Shown: piece after piece, positions 9,307-18,635 of the stretch
Layout of the letters: the number at the start of each line of letters is the position of its first letter
Numbering within the stretch: position 1 is the first letter of the stretch
NCBI GenBank assembly: GCA_004322425.1
Contig: SCVJ01000032.1
Location: 18,099-82,098 of the forward strand
DNA: 64,000 nt
Direction: 5' to 3'
From: Chitinophagaceae bacterium
GTDB taxonomy: Bacteria > Bacteroidota > Bacteroidia > Chitinophagales > Chitinophagaceae
Translations under genes and position numbers: made by a program
Notes under the pieces: generated by a model
What the model was told of the DNA's origin: nothing
The model's input: only the letters and a program-made list of their open reading frames with translations
Databases searched by the model: none

Positions 9307-9906
9307 ATGGCATTCATATTACCCAATTTACCCTACGCACATGATGCGCTTGAGCCTCATTTCGATACACTAACGATGCAAATTCATCACGGCAAACATC
9401 ATCAAGCATACGTTGATAATTTAAATAAAGCGATCGCCGGCACAGAACACGAAAATAAATCGCTTGAAGAAATAAATGCAATGGTCGGAAAAATATCACC
9501 CGCTGTTCGCAACAATGGTGGCGGACATTGGAATCATAGTTTTTTTTGGGAAAGCTTGGACGATAGTGGCGGCGGAATGCCTTCTGGTAATTTAGCGCAA
9601 GCTATTCACGATGCTTTTGGAAACTTTGAAATATTTAAAGAAAAATTTGCAGCCGCAGGTATCACACGTTTTGGAAGTGGTTGGGCTTGGTTAATAATAA
9701 AAGATGGCAAATTAGAAATTTGTTCTACTCCCAATCAAGATAATCCGTTGATGGATGTTGCGGATGTAAAAGGCAAACCCATTTTGGGAGCAGATGTATG
9801 GGAACATGCGTATTATTTGAAATATCAAAATCGCCGCGCCGATTATTTGACTGCTTTTTGGAATGTAGTAGATTGGAAAAAAGTAGCCGAACGATTTGAA
9901 GGATAA
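9307..9906 (+). CDS. sodA: Superoxide dismutase (Fe/Mn)
   Basis: A 199-residue Fe/Mn superoxide dismutase that converts superoxide to oxygen and hydrogen peroxide. Metal ligands are visible: H27 in [11 protein letters not shown], a His in [10 protein letters not shown], and Asp and His in [23 protein letters not shown] is also typical. Fe versus Mn preference cannot be settled by eye. The gene is followed at 5 bases by the convergent yidD end. sodA is used as a generic symbol. Confidence 0.95.
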   Translation: MAFILPNLPYAHDALEPHFDTLTMQIHHGKHHQAYVDNLNKAIAGTEHENKSLEEINAMVGKISPAVRNNGGGHWNHSFFWESLDDSGGGMPSGNLAQAIHDAFGNFEIFKEKFAAAGITRFGSGWAWLIIKDGKLEICSTPNQDNPLMDVADVKGKPILGADVWEHAYYLKYQNRRADYLTAFWNVVDWKKVAERFEG

Positions 9907-9911
9907 AAAAA

Positions 9912-10142
9912 TTACGGCACGGGATCGTAACCGCTTCCGCCCCAAGGATGGCATCGTGAAATTCTTTTTATCGATAACCAAATTCCTTTTATTATCCCAT
10001 ATTTTTTTATGGCCTCTTCGGCATAATGAGAACAGGTGGGGGTGAATCTGCACTTCGGCCCCAACAATGGAGAAATAATCCACTGATAAATTTTAATAAC
10101 CGCAATAAACGGAAGACTAAGAATTTGTAACAGTGTTTTCAT
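9912..10142 (-). CDS. yidD: Membrane protein insertion efficiency factor YidD
   Basis: A 76-residue amphipathic protein thought to help YidC insert proteins into the inner membrane. The signature is [23 protein letters not shown] with the two conserved Cys, then [14 protein letters not shown] at the C terminus. The ATG at 10142 (MKTLLQ) is preferred to the TTG at 10148. It overlaps the end of rnpA by 26 bases, the normal rnpA-yidD arrangement. yidC itself is not in the window. Confidence 0.93.
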   Translation of the reverse strand: MKTLLQILSLPFIAVIKIYQWIISPLLGPKCRFTPTCSHYAEEAIKKYGIIKGIWLSIKRISRCHPWGGSGYDPVP

Positions 10143-10539
10143 GAGCAAGTTTTAAAAGTTTTTTTAACCCAATCGCCACCGCATCTTTAACATCGGGAAA
10201 TGTAGGAAGCGTTTTGCCGGTATAAATAAAAAAAACATTCATCTGCTTTTTGTCTGTTTCTAGTTTCTCTTTCAATTCATTTTTTTGCAAACGCCACGCT
10301 TCGCGAATCAATCGTTTAATACGATTTCTGTTCACCGCTTTTTTAAATATTTTACTGCTGACGGCAGCACTAAATTGTAACAAACCGCTTGCGTTACTTG
10401 CCGCTAAAGAAGATTCCCGAATGCAAAATAAAATCCTGAACGGTGACACCACAATTTTTTTCCCTTCACTGAACAAAAGGTCAATTTGCTTTCTGCTTTT
10501 CAGCTTTTCGTTTTTCCCGAGTGTGAATTGTTTTGCCAC
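10117..10539 (-). CDS. rnpA: Ribonuclease P protein component
   Basis: The 140-residue protein subunit of RNase P, which with the RNA subunit trims tRNA 5' leaders. The RNR signature is present in [15 protein letters not shown], and the N terminus [23 protein letters not shown] is typical. The C-terminal tail is somewhat longer than in E. coli. It lies downstream of rpmH but is separated from it by a strong hairpin (10561-10591), so rnpA may depend on read-through or a promoter in the 102-base gap. It overlaps yidD. Confidence 0.95.
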   Translation of the reverse strand: MAKQFTLGKNEKLKSRKQIDLLFSEGKKIVVSPFRILFCIRESSLAASNASGLLQFSAAVSSKIFKKAVNRNRIKRLIREAWRLQKNELKEKLETDKKQMNVFFIYTGKTLPTFPDVKDAVAIGLKKLLKLAHENTVTNS

Positions 10540-10560
10540 GATTAAAGAGATTAAAACAAA

Positions 10561-10591
10561 AATAGCTCCGAAGTTTTACTTCAGAGCTATT
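10561..10591 (-). terminator. Intrinsic terminator between rpmH and rnpA
   Basis: A 14-base stem with one mismatch (10561-10574 with 10578-10591) and a 3-base loop. Read on the minus strand it is followed by TTTTTGTTTTAA, the layout of an intrinsic terminator. It lies 50 bases after rpmH and 22 bases before the rnpA start, so it may attenuate transcription into rnpA-yidD. Confidence 0.8.
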
Positions 10592-10641
10592 CAAATATTA
10601 GAATCTTCTACATTTTCCAAAAAGGGAAAACTATCCGATTT

Positions 10642-10806
10642 TTATTTTGCTTTCTTTTCGTCGGAAACTGTTAGCTTTTTACGGCCTTTAGCACGACGGC
10701 TGGACAATACTTTACGTCCGTTTGCTGTTTGCATCCGCTGACGAAACCCATGTACCGATTTACGGCGACGCTTATGGGGTTGATAGGTTCTTTTTTTACC
10801 TGGCAT
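10642..10806 (-). CDS. rpmH: 50S ribosomal protein L34
   Basis: A short, very basic protein of 54 residues, read directly from the reverse complement. It starts [15 protein letters not shown] and continues with [17 protein letters not shown] and [11 protein letters not shown], the universal L34 sequence. It is part of the large ribosomal subunit. A polar tail (SDEKKAK) extends slightly beyond the E. coli protein. The rpmH-rnpA-yidD order is conserved in bacteria, often near the origin, but neither dnaA nor an origin is visible here. Confidence 0.97.
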   Translation of the reverse strand: MPGKKRTYQPHKRRRKSVHGFRQRMQTANGRKVLSSRRAKGRKKLTVSDEKKAK

Positions 10807-10902
10807 TTTATAAAAATTTTTCCTTTAACAATATCCTGTAGAGAAACAGGGTTTACTAATTTTTCAGCGAGAACACCACTTCCCGCTTTTGTGAAAGGAC
10901 GG

Positions 10903-10910
10903 CAAAGGTA
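10903..10910 (-). promoter_or_regulatory. Candidate rpmH promoter -7 box
   Basis: On the minus strand this reads TACCTTTG followed by CCGTCC. It matches TAnnTTTG exactly and lies about 97 bases before the rpmH start. The same GCCG-type bases follow the -7 boxes of both tRNA genes in this window, which suggests a strong stable-RNA/ribosomal promoter class. Confidence 0.5.
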
Positions 10911-10982
10911 AGGGTTCGATGGCAAAACCCGAATGCAAATGCTGAAAAAAATGATCTTTTTGGAATATTGAAAAGCGGCAGG

Positions 10983-11816
10983 TTAACTATTTTTCAACTG
11001 CGCGTGCTTGGCAGCAATGTCTTTTCCGTAAAACAAGCTGGCGTGTTGATCAAATTCTAAAGCTGAATCGGTTGTATAAAACTCCCTTTCACTGTTTTGG
11101 CTCAATCGGCTTTCAATTCTCGTGTGGCGGTGCAAGTAATCTGCTAAACTGTTGGCCACAATTTCTCCCTGAGAAATAATTTGGATAGAGGGCGGGCAGT
11201 ACTCTCTAATTTTATCGTACAACAAAGGGAAATGGGTACAGCCTAATAAAATAGTATCAATATCGGATGATTGCTGCAACAATTGATCAACATATTTTTT
11301 TACAAAAAAATCACAGCCGGAATTTCTCAACTCGTTGTTTTCTACTAAAGGAACTAACATGGGGCACGCTTGTTGAAAGACTTTTGCTTTTGGAAAAAAC
11401 TTACCAATTTCTATTGGGTAGGATTGAGAACTCACGGTTCCGGAGGTAGCTAAAATGCCAATATGATTAGACTTGGAATAACTACCGATCAATTCTGTGG
11501 TTGGTCGGATAACGCCCAACACTCTTTTTTCGTTACCCATTTTTTGTAAATCAATTTGTTGAATACTTCGCAATGCTTTTGCCGAAGCAGTATTACACGC
11601 TAACACAACTAAGTGACAATTTTTTTCGAAAAGCCATTGCACACTTTCCAGCGTATATTGATAAACAGACTCAAAAGATCGAGTGCCGTAAGGAGCACGA
11701 GCGTTATCGCCCAAATAAATAAAATCGTACTGTGGTAGCAGCGCAACCATTTCTTTTAAAACAGTTAATCCGCCATATCCGGAATCAAAAACACCAATGG
11801 GAGTTTTGTGTTGCAT
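10983..11816 (-). CDS. murI: Glutamate racemase
   Basis: This enzyme makes D-glutamate for peptidoglycan. The 277-residue protein has the N-terminal FDSGYGGLTVL motif with the catalytic Asp, the first catalytic Cys in VLACNTASAKA and the second in LLGCTHFPLL, all intact. YLGDNARAPYG is also typical. The ATG at 11816 is preferred; a TTG two codons upstream would sit closer to the terminator. It follows the bamA-ompH-ompH terminator, so it should have its own promoter in the short gap or rely on read-through. Confidence 0.95.
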   Translation of the reverse strand: MQHKTPIGVFDSGYGGLTVLKEMVALLPQYDFIYLGDNARAPYGTRSFESVYQYTLESVQWLFEKNCHLVVLACNTASAKALRSIQQIDLQKMGNEKRVLGVIRPTTELIGSYSKSNHIGILATSGTVSSQSYPIEIGKFFPKAKVFQQACPMLVPLVENNELRNSGCDFFVKKYVDQLLQQSSDIDTILLGCTHFPLLYDKIREYCPPSIQIISQGEIVANSLADYLHRHTRIESRLSQNSEREFYTTDSALEFDQHASLFYGKDIAAKHAQLKNS

Positions 11817-11828
11817 AGTCAAAAATAA

Positions 11829-11860
11829 AAAAGCTGTCGTAGTAATGTACGACAGCTTTT
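11829..11860 (-). terminator. Intrinsic terminator after the ompH genes
   Basis: A perfect 13-base stem (11829-11841 with 11848-11860) with a 6-base loop. On the minus strand it is followed by a T-rich run. It ends the bamA-ompH-ompH transcript 18 bases after the second ompH. Confidence 0.85.
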
Positions 11861-11878
11861 AATAAAAAATTTATTTAT

Positions 11879-12433
11879 TTAGTTTTTAACCGCCGGTTTG
11901 GTAGCGGGTGCTGCTGCCTGTGGCGCTTGATTCGGTAACTTAATGTTTAGCTTAGCTAAAACCGACAATGTTAAATCGTCTGTTTCTGGAGCCACAATAA
12001 AAGCCTCTTTGGAAAGTACATATGCGTATCCTTTTTCTTTAGCTACAGCATCAATTGCTTTTTGTGCTTTTTGATAAAATGGCTGAAGGAATTCGTTCTG
12101 CTTGTATTGTTGCGCTTGTTGAATGACGTTTTGAGCATTGTCCAATTCCGCTTTATCTTCTTGTAATGATTTTAATACTTCGGCACGAATAGCGGCTGGT
12201 TTTGTAGTGTCGTTCAAGTCGGCCAACTTACGCTGATATTCAGATTGAATATAATTATAGCGTGGCAAAATAGAATCTTGAATAAATTTTTGTCCAACTG
12301 TATCCATATTTACTTTCTGAACTTCAGGCATCATGCCAACAATGTCATCTACGCGGATATAACCAATTTTTTGTGCACTAGCAGTGGCGCACAAACTCAA
12401 AACAGTAATAAAAATAGCTATGCTCTTTTTCAT
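11879..12433 (-). CDS. OmpH/Skp-family periplasmic chaperone (second copy)
   Basis: A 184-residue OmpH/Skp-like protein. A signal peptide is clear (about residues 1-20, ending in CATASAQ). The centre is a charged helical stretch (about 60-130) that would form the tentacle-like coiled coil, and the tail ends in an Ala/Pro/Lys-rich segment. Skp proteins hold unfolded outer-membrane proteins in the periplasm and pass them to the BAM complex. It follows the other ompH gene by 35 bases and shares the bamA operon. The two copies are clearly diverged. Confidence 0.88.
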   Translation of the reverse strand: MKKSIAIFITVLSLCATASAQKIGYIRVDDIVGMMPEVQKVNMDTVGQKFIQDSILPRYNYIQSEYQRKLADLNDTTKPAAIRAEVLKSLQEDKAELDNAQNVIQQAQQYKQNEFLQPFYQKAQKAIDAVAKEKGYAYVLSKEAFIVAPETDDLTLSVLAKLNIKLPNQAPQAAAPATKPAVKN

Positions 12434-12468
12434 TTTATGATATTAATTATTGTGTAAAAAAAATTGAA

Positions 12469-12981
12469 TTATTTAATCCCCAATTCCCGTAAAACGTCTT
12501 CACTTTTGTCGAGTTTTGGGTCGGCAAATATAATGGTAATTCCCTCACTTTTATCCAAAATAAAATCGTAGCCGCGCTGTATAGCCAGCTTTTGTACGGC
12601 GTTGTAAACTCTATCCTGAACGGGCTTAATAAACTCTTGTCTTTTTTTGAACAAATCTCCTTCAAAGCCAAACCGCTTCCGTTGCAGATCGCGCAAGCTT
12701 TTTTCTTTTGCAAAAAGCTGGTCTTCCCTTTTTTTCTTTAGTTCATTGCTCAGCATTACTTGTTCGGCGTCAAAATCCCGATACATTTTATCCAATTCAG
12801 CTTGTTGACTATCTATTTCTTTTTGCCATTCTATAGCCAAATCATCCAATCTTTTTTGTGCTTCTTTATAATCGGGTAATTTGTCGAGAATATATTTTGT
12901 ATCAATGATGGCATATTTCTGGGCTTGCGAATTAAAAGATGCCAACCAAAAACTACAACACAGAAGTATTATTTTTTTCAT
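12469..12981 (-). CDS. OmpH/Skp-family periplasmic chaperone (first copy)
   Basis: A 170-residue protein with a cleavable signal peptide (about residues 1-20, ending NSQAQ), then KYAIIDTKYILDKLPDYKEAQ, which is the family start, and a long heptad-like charged helix (about 45-120) rich in Lys, Glu, Arg and Gln. The C terminus (GYDFILDKSEGITIIFA) forms the small body domain. It is predicted to be a periplasmic holdase for outer-membrane proteins. It lies 24 bases after bamA and is co-directional. Confidence 0.9.
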   Translation of the reverse strand: MKKIILLCCSFWLASFNSQAQKYAIIDTKYILDKLPDYKEAQKRLDDLAIEWQKEIDSQQAELDKMYRDFDAEQVMLSNELKKKREDQLFAKEKSLRDLQRKRFGFEGDLFKKRQEFIKPVQDRVYNAVQKLAIQRGYDFILDKSEGITIIFADPKLDKSEDVLRELGIK

Positions 12982-13005
12982 GATCGGAAGTTTTGTTGTC
13001 CGGTT

Positions 13006-15747
13006 TTATTCGGGTTCGTACCCCATCATAAACGTAAATTTAGCAGCTGATTTTAATCCAGCTCCTGGTTTCAATCTATCAATACCAATTCCATAATCAA
13101 ACCCAAGTAAACCAAACATGGGTAAAAAGAAACGCATTCCGGCGCCTACGCTACGACGCAATTGAAACGGATTATACTCTCTGAAATTATACCAACCATT
13201 CGCTGCTTCAAAAAATACCAATCCAAAAATGGTACTACTGGGGCTTGTGGTAAACGGATAACGAAGCTCCAGTTGATATTTATTGAACATGGTAAAAAAG
13301 TTTCTGGCTTGCGATACATCGTCTCCGGCATTAACACTCGGATTGGATGTCTCGTAAATTGAATAGCCCCGATGAGCCACAATATCATAACCCATCATAT
13401 TGTAATTGTTGGACATTCCGGCATCACCCAACTGAAATCTTTCAAAAGGAGAATGATCCAATTTGGTATTATAGCGGCCCATAAATCCGTATTTCGCAGC
13501 TAACTTAATAATAAACTGTCTGTTTTTTTCAGCACCCATCGGTCGGCCAAGCGGCACATACCATTCAGCATTAAATCTCCATTTATGATATTCAGGATGT
13601 TTGAATGAATTGTCGCTAGCCAACGTGCTATTCAATAACGAATACGGCAGCGTTAGTTGAAGACTGGCCATAAAGTTGGACCCCGTAGTTGGAAAAATAG
13701 GGTTGGGTCCTGCCGAATTTCTATTCAACGCAACTTTAAAACTAAAATTGGTTGAATTACCACTGTCGAGGCCAGCAAAAATTGGATAGTCTCTTAATTT
13801 ATACTGCGTAAAATTCAATGAATAAACTAAGCTGAAATAGTCGTCGGGCCATTTTAATTGTTTGCCCAAAGAAATACTTGCACCTCTAGTTTTTAAATAA
13901 CTCGAATCCGCTTTTTCTCGAACAAAGCGTTGCGTCATATAATCAAATCCGTTCGTAAACTTACTGCTGTAAAAACTGGTAGTAAATGAATTTCTTTTTT
14001 TGCCACCCAACCAAGGTTCGGTAAAAGAAAAATTATACGAACTGTAAATTTTACCATTGGTTTGAATTCGCAAACTCAGCTTTTGTCCGTCGCCTGTGGG
14101 TAATGGATCCCAATATTTTTTATTAAAAATATTATTGAGAGAAAAGTTGTTGAATGTAAAACCTAGCGTTCCGGTTAATCCACCAATGCCACCGCCCCAA
14201 CCGGCAGAAAGTTCTACTTGATCGGAAGATTTTTCCTCTAACTTATAATGAATATCTACCGTTCCGTCTTCGGGATTTGGAATGGGATTAATGCCAATGG
14301 TTTCTTGGTTAAAAAAGTTCAACTGTCCCAATTCACGTTGAGAACGTATAAGATCTGCACGACTGAAAAGTTCGCCCGGCACAGTTCGCAATTCTCGACG
14401 AACAACGTATTCTTTGGTTTTATCGTTGCCGAATATTTTTACGTTTTTAATTCTTGCTTGCGGCCCTTCTACAATTCTTATTTCATGATCAATCGTATCG
14501 CTATAAACCCTCATTTCCACCGGATCGGCACGAAAGAAAAGATAGCCATCATCCATATACAATCCACTAATATCGCCACCTTCGGGCAAAAGCTGTTTCC
14601 CTAATCGCTGGTTTAATATTTCAATATTATACACATCGCCTTTTCTAATTCCCAATATTGACGACAACAAAGAATCGGGATATTTTGAATTTCCTTTCCA
14701 AATAGTATTACCAAAAAAATATTTTTGGCCTTCATTTATTTTAAAGTCGATATTAATATTCCCGTTGGGTAATGCGTAGGGACGAACATCTTCAATGGAC
14801 GCATCTCTGTAACCTGTTTTATTGAAATATTCAAGTAGTTTTTCTTTGTCTTCTTCAAATTTCTTTTCATCAAATTTTGCGGAGCTAAAAAGATTAAAAC
14901 GAAACCAAGGATCTAAAAAGTTTTTTGTTTTGGTAAAAGAAAAATAACCTCGATCTTTTACATATTCTTTAAAACTTATACTAGGGTTGGTGCCAAAGAT
15001 TGTTGAATCTTTTTGAGGATACAGTGTGAATCGGCTTAATTCTTTTGTTCCTTTTAATTGTTTTTTTAATTTCAGATCGCTGATTGTTTCATTACCAAAA
15101 AAGTTGATGTTATTTATTTTTACTTTTTCGCCTTTATCAATAATAAAAGTGATGGCAACGGAATTACTAAAAGCAGTATCGGGAGCTTCATCAATTTTTA
15201 CAACAACATTTCCAAACCCTTTTTCTGAATAATATTTAGTAATTACTTCTACAGAATTCCTACGCGTATTTTCTGTAACAATGGTTTGCTTTGCCAATGT
15301 TAATTTTCCCAACAACTCTTCTTGTTCTGTTTTACGAATTCCTTTAAAATGAAAACTTCCTAATCGAGGCAGCTCCATTACGTGAATTTCAATTTCTAGA
15401 TTGGCTTCCTGAATTTTAGTTACAAAAATTTGAATATCTGAAAACAAGCGTTGTTTCCAAAGTTTTTGAATAGCGCTTGAAAACTCATCCCCACCGGGAT
15501 GTAAAATTTTGTCGCCCACTTGCAAACCGGAAATAGAGATAACTATTGAAGAGTCTAAAAAATATACGCCGGTAGTTTTAATCGCCGAAATTGTATACTC
15601 CTTGGGGCGAGAGGCTTGTTGCCATTCCAATAAATTGGGATCAACAGAAGTGGGTTTTAGCGAATCGGGCTCTTGGGCATTGCCAGAAAAGTTCATAAAA
15701 AAAGCTAAAACCAGCACGCCACAAAATCTTAATAAAATTGGATACAT
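13006..15747 (-). CDS. bamA: Outer membrane protein assembly factor BamA
   Basis: A 913-residue BamA/Omp85 protein, the core of the machine that inserts beta-barrels into the outer membrane. A signal peptide (about 1-25) is followed by five POTRA repeats (about 45-480), visible as recurring beta-alpha-alpha-beta blocks such as IKNVKIFGNDKTKEYVVRRE, then a 16-strand barrel. The lid-loop motif is HRGY (in place of VRGF). It is longer than E. coli BamA (810), as is usual in this phylum. The gene follows uppS after about 120 bases and precedes the two ompH chaperone genes, a conserved order. Confidence 0.95.
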   Translation of the reverse strand: MYPILLRFCGVLVLAFFMNFSGNAQEPDSLKPTSVDPNLLEWQQASRPKEYTISAIKTTGVYFLDSSIVISISGLQVGDKILHPGGDEFSSAIQKLWKQRLFSDIQIFVTKIQEANLEIEIHVMELPRLGSFHFKGIRKTEQEELLGKLTLAKQTIVTENTRRNSVEVITKYYSEKGFGNVVVKIDEAPDTAFSNSVAITFIIDKGEKVKINNINFFGNETISDLKLKKQLKGTKELSRFTLYPQKDSTIFGTNPSISFKEYVKDRGYFSFTKTKNFLDPWFRFNLFSSAKFDEKKFEEDKEKLLEYFNKTGYRDASIEDVRPYALPNGNINIDFKINEGQKYFFGNTIWKGNSKYPDSLLSSILGIRKGDVYNIEILNQRLGKQLLPEGGDISGLYMDDGYLFFRADPVEMRVYSDTIDHEIRIVEGPQARIKNVKIFGNDKTKEYVVRRELRTVPGELFSRADLIRSQRELGQLNFFNQETIGINPIPNPEDGTVDIHYKLEEKSSDQVELSAGWGGGIGGLTGTLGFTFNNFSLNNIFNKKYWDPLPTGDGQKLSLRIQTNGKIYSSYNFSFTEPWLGGKKRNSFTTSFYSSKFTNGFDYMTQRFVREKADSSYLKTRGASISLGKQLKWPDDYFSLVYSLNFTQYKLRDYPIFAGLDSGNSTNFSFKVALNRNSAGPNPIFPTTGSNFMASLQLTLPYSLLNSTLASDNSFKHPEYHKWRFNAEWYVPLGRPMGAEKNRQFIIKLAAKYGFMGRYNTKLDHSPFERFQLGDAGMSNNYNMMGYDIVAHRGYSIYETSNPSVNAGDDVSQARNFFTMFNKYQLELRYPFTTSPSSTIFGLVFFEAANGWYNFREYNPFQLRRSVGAGMRFFLPMFGLLGFDYGIGIDRLKPGAGLKSAAKFTFMMGYEPE

Positions 15748-15871
15748 ATATTAAAAAATTCAAATTAGTGAAATAACACCCCGCTTTAAACCGATACTCC
15801 CTTTGGGGGGCAAATTAACGGTAAATAGTTGAAGAGTTTGTTAAAGAAATATTGTTTGTTTTTTTTACGAT

Positions 15872-16621
15872 TCATGATTGGCTTACTTGCAAGCCCGTTT
15901 TGCCAAATCTACGTTCCCGTTGTTGATAGTCAATAATGGCCGCGATGAGATTGTTTTTTCTAAATTCTGGCCAATGTACATCGGTAAAATATAATTCGGA
16001 ATACGCTATTTGATATAATAAAAAATTACTGACTCGATATTCTCCTCCTGTTCTTATCATCAATTCCGGATCGGGAATAGAAGCTGTTTCAAGATTTGTT
16101 TGCAGCAAATCCATATTAATATTTTCTACATCAACAGAGCCAGCTTGTACTTGTTTTGCGATTTTTTTTACAGCATTCAGCAACTCCCATCTGCCGCTGT
16201 AACTCAGCGCCATGACTAGATTTAAGCCAGTATTATTTTTTGTAATTTCAAATGCTTCGTGTAATTCTTTACACGCTTGCTTAGGAAGTTTTTCTATTTC
16301 GCCAATAACACTAAGTCTGATATTATTTTTATGAAGCGTTTCTACTTCATTTCGAATAGTGCTTACTAAAAGTTCCATTAAACCTGCAACTTCTTCTTCG
16401 GGGCGATCCCAGTTTTCTGTGGAAAAAGCGTAGAGTGTTAAATAACCAATTTTTAATTCGGCGCAAGTTTCTACAATATTCCGAACACTTTCTACCCCAT
16501 GAAAATGACCATACAGTCTGTCTTTACCTTGCTCATTTGCCCAACGACCATTGCCATCCATTATTATGGCAATATGACGAGGCAGCCTATTTGTATCTAT
16601 TTGTTCGTTTTGTTCCAGCAT
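15872..16621 (-). CDS. uppS: Isoprenyl transferase (undecaprenyl diphosphate synthase)
   Basis: A cis-prenyltransferase that builds undecaprenyl diphosphate, the carrier for peptidoglycan and other glycans. From the ATG at 16621 it is 249 residues. Signatures are HIAIIMDGNGRWA with the catalytic Asp, TLYAFSTENWDRP, and RTGGEYRVSNFLLYQIAYSE near the C terminus. The upstream TTG at 16633 adds four residues and is less likely. It lies between the DUF6089 gene and bamA, as in many Bacteroidota. Confidence 0.95.
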   Translation of the reverse strand: MLEQNEQIDTNRLPRHIAIIMDGNGRWANEQGKDRLYGHFHGVESVRNIVETCAELKIGYLTLYAFSTENWDRPEEEVAGLMELLVSTIRNEVETLHKNNIRLSVIGEIEKLPKQACKELHEAFEITKNNTGLNLVMALSYSGRWELLNAVKKIAKQVQAGSVDVENINMDLLQTNLETASIPDPELMIRTGGEYRVSNFLLYQIAYSELYFTDVHWPEFRKNNLIAAIIDYQQRERRFGKTGLQVSQS

Positions 16622-16727
16622 CGATTTTCTCAAAAATTGAGGAGCGCAAAGGTAATTAATTCTGCTTCAATATTATCTTTAAGCGATAAGCTCACTTTCT
16701 CGAATTGGCCCAATAAGTTCAATAAAA

Positions 16728-17582
16728 TTATCGTACAGTAGGGCATTTATACGATTGCAGATTGAAAGTCATGTAAAAAACACCCGTTACAAACTGATCT
16801 TTTTGAGTGCTAATGCCTCGCTGCCTTCCAATACTTCCAATAGGCTCTCCCAATTCGTAGGAGCGATCGTATAAATAATAGGCAGGAGTAGGCGGAAGTA
16901 CTCCGGCTGGATCTAAGAAAATACTAGGGTCAACAAAGGTTGTACTCACATCGTCCAAGTAATCGGTTCCTGTAAAGCGATGCAATAATTCTACTCCAAT
17001 ATTAATTCTTTCATTTATCGAATACTTCATGCCTACACCAAACGGAATGCAATATGTGGTTGACTTGTAGGGCTGACGATCGGGATAAAGAGCATTGCCT
17101 TGGCCTTCGGTATTAAGGGTTCTAAGAAAATATTTTTTCCCAGAAAGCATGGCATACGGATCATAATTAAAAGCGCCTACTCCAAAAGTAATATAGGGAG
17201 TAAAATTATATCCCGGTTCGCCGGGTACAAATCTGAAAAAATTAAAATCGCCCTGAAGAGTAAGTTCCCAAACAGTTGCATTAAAGCTAAGGTTGCGTTG
17301 ATTCATAAACGCGTTGTGCGTGTTATAAATATCTGAATAACCCAATTGAACCATACTGGCTCCAGCCCTCACGGCAATATAGTTACCAAAATTTTTTCTA
17401 AAAAAAGCAGTTGCCGCAATTTTTGGTGTGTTAACTCTTGATCTTGTATTTAAGTCGCCAAAGTACTGGCCGGCTCCAAAACCCAACCCAAATTCACCTT
17501 CTTGTACGATTGCCTGCGATTGAGCATAAAACACAAAAGGGAAAAGCAGCAAAACGATGGAGAAGAAACTGTTTTTAAACAT
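16728..17582 (-). CDS. DUF6089-family outer membrane beta-barrel protein
   Basis: A 284-residue exported protein with a signal peptide (about 1-20, ending FYAQSQ). The rest is alternating hydrophobic and polar strands rich in Tyr, Phe, Gly and Asn, as in small outer-membrane barrels; the FGLGFGAGQYFGDLN block matches the DUF6089 family. Function is unknown. Its fixed place between NAD kinase and uppS-bamA in this phylum suggests a link to envelope biogenesis, which is an inference. Confidence 0.85.
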   Translation of the reverse strand: MFKNSFFSIVLLLFPFVFYAQSQAIVQEGEFGLGFGAGQYFGDLNTRSRVNTPKIAATAFFRKNFGNYIAVRAGASMVQLGYSDIYNTHNAFMNQRNLSFNATVWELTLQGDFNFFRFVPGEPGYNFTPYITFGVGAFNYDPYAMLSGKKYFLRTLNTEGQGNALYPDRQPYKSTTYCIPFGVGMKYSINERINIGVELLHRFTGTDYLDDVSTTFVDPSIFLDPAGVLPPTPAYYLYDRSYELGEPIGSIGRQRGISTQKDQFVTGVFYMTFNLQSYKCPTVR

Positions 17583-17647
17583 GGTTGCAAATTAAGGGTT
17601 AAGCATCTTACAACGAAAAATATTCGCTTTTCTTTTAATTTCGGATA

Positions 17648-18526
17648 TTAGTTTCTTCTATCGAGCCCCCAAGTAAGCTTATGTTGCAAGGTTTGCAGAA
17701 AGTTATTTTCAGCAGGTCTTAATAAGTTCAAGGAAAAGTTTTCTTTTTTTACTGCCAGCTGAACATCTTTACTTACGATTTCTCTTCTACTATCCATGGC
17801 ACAAATAATTTGCTCTGTTCTGCTTTCTACTTCAAAAGAAATGACGTTATTATCGGGTACAACAATTGAACGAACGTTAAGATTATGCGGCGCAACCGGC
17901 GTTATTACAAAACTCCCAGAATCGGGAAAAACAATTGGACCATTGCAACTTAGAGAATAGCCTGTGGATCCTGTGGGTGTTGATACAATTAGTCCATCCG
18001 CCCAATATGTATTTAAAAACTCACCATTTAAATAAGTGTGAATTTTTATCAAAGAGGCGGTATCTCTCTTATGAATTGCAAACTCATTTAATGCAAAAGG
18101 AACTGGACCAAACATTGAAATATTTGCATCCAAATGAATCAATGTTCTTTTATCGACAACAAAGGTTCGGTTCGAAAATGCTTTAACAACTCCTTCCATT
18201 TGGTCTCTTCCAATACTGGCTAAAAAACCGAGTCGTCCAAAATTGATCCCTAAAATTGGTATTCCTTTGTCGCGAACAAGCGTAACAGCATCCAATAAAG
18301 TGCCGTCTCCGCCTAAACTAACAACATAATCAATTTCATTATTCAAATCTTCTGAAAGATAAAAACTAGTGGTGGTTTTAGGCAAGCGAACAATTCCTCT
18401 CAATTGTTCCATCAAAGGAAGAAACACGACAGCTTCTATATTTTGCTTTTCGAGCTCGTCAAAAAAATGTTGGATGTCGCTGTTATTATCTCCTTCAATT
18501 ATCCGACTGTAAATGGCAATCTTCAT
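17648..18526 (-). CDS. nadK: NAD kinase
   Basis: This enzyme phosphorylates NAD to NADP with ATP or polyphosphate. The 292-residue protein has the catalytic GGDG motif in VVSLGGDGTLLDAV, GINFGRLGFLA, the NE motif in ALNEFAIH, and TPTGSTGYSLSCNGP, all characteristic. It lies in the conserved run from the CBS protein to BamA. The 109-base gap to the CBS gene may hold a promoter. Confidence 0.95.
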   Translation of the reverse strand: MKIAIYSRIIEGDNNSDIQHFFDELEKQNIEAVVFLPLMEQLRGIVRLPKTTTSFYLSEDLNNEIDYVVSLGGDGTLLDAVTLVRDKGIPILGINFGRLGFLASIGRDQMEGVVKAFSNRTFVVDKRTLIHLDANISMFGPVPFALNEFAIHKRDTASLIKIHTYLNGEFLNTYWADGLIVSTPTGSTGYSLSCNGPIVFPDSGSFVITPVAPHNLNVRSIVVPDNNVISFEVESRTEQIICAMDSRREIVSKDVQLAVKKENFSLNLLRPAENNFLQTLQHKLTWGLDRRN

Positions 18527-18635
18527 TTTTGAAAACCAATAGTGGTTGGTGTGTTTGTGTAAATATAATCTGTTTGTGGAATTCTCAAATCCATTCTTGA
18601 TTCGACTTGTTTTCTAATTACAGGTTCTGAAAGAA

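Noticed and set aside
10671..10925. An 84-residue minus-strand frame over the rpmH region
   Set aside because: It is in another frame from rpmH, whose L34 sequence is unmistakable, and has no family motifs.
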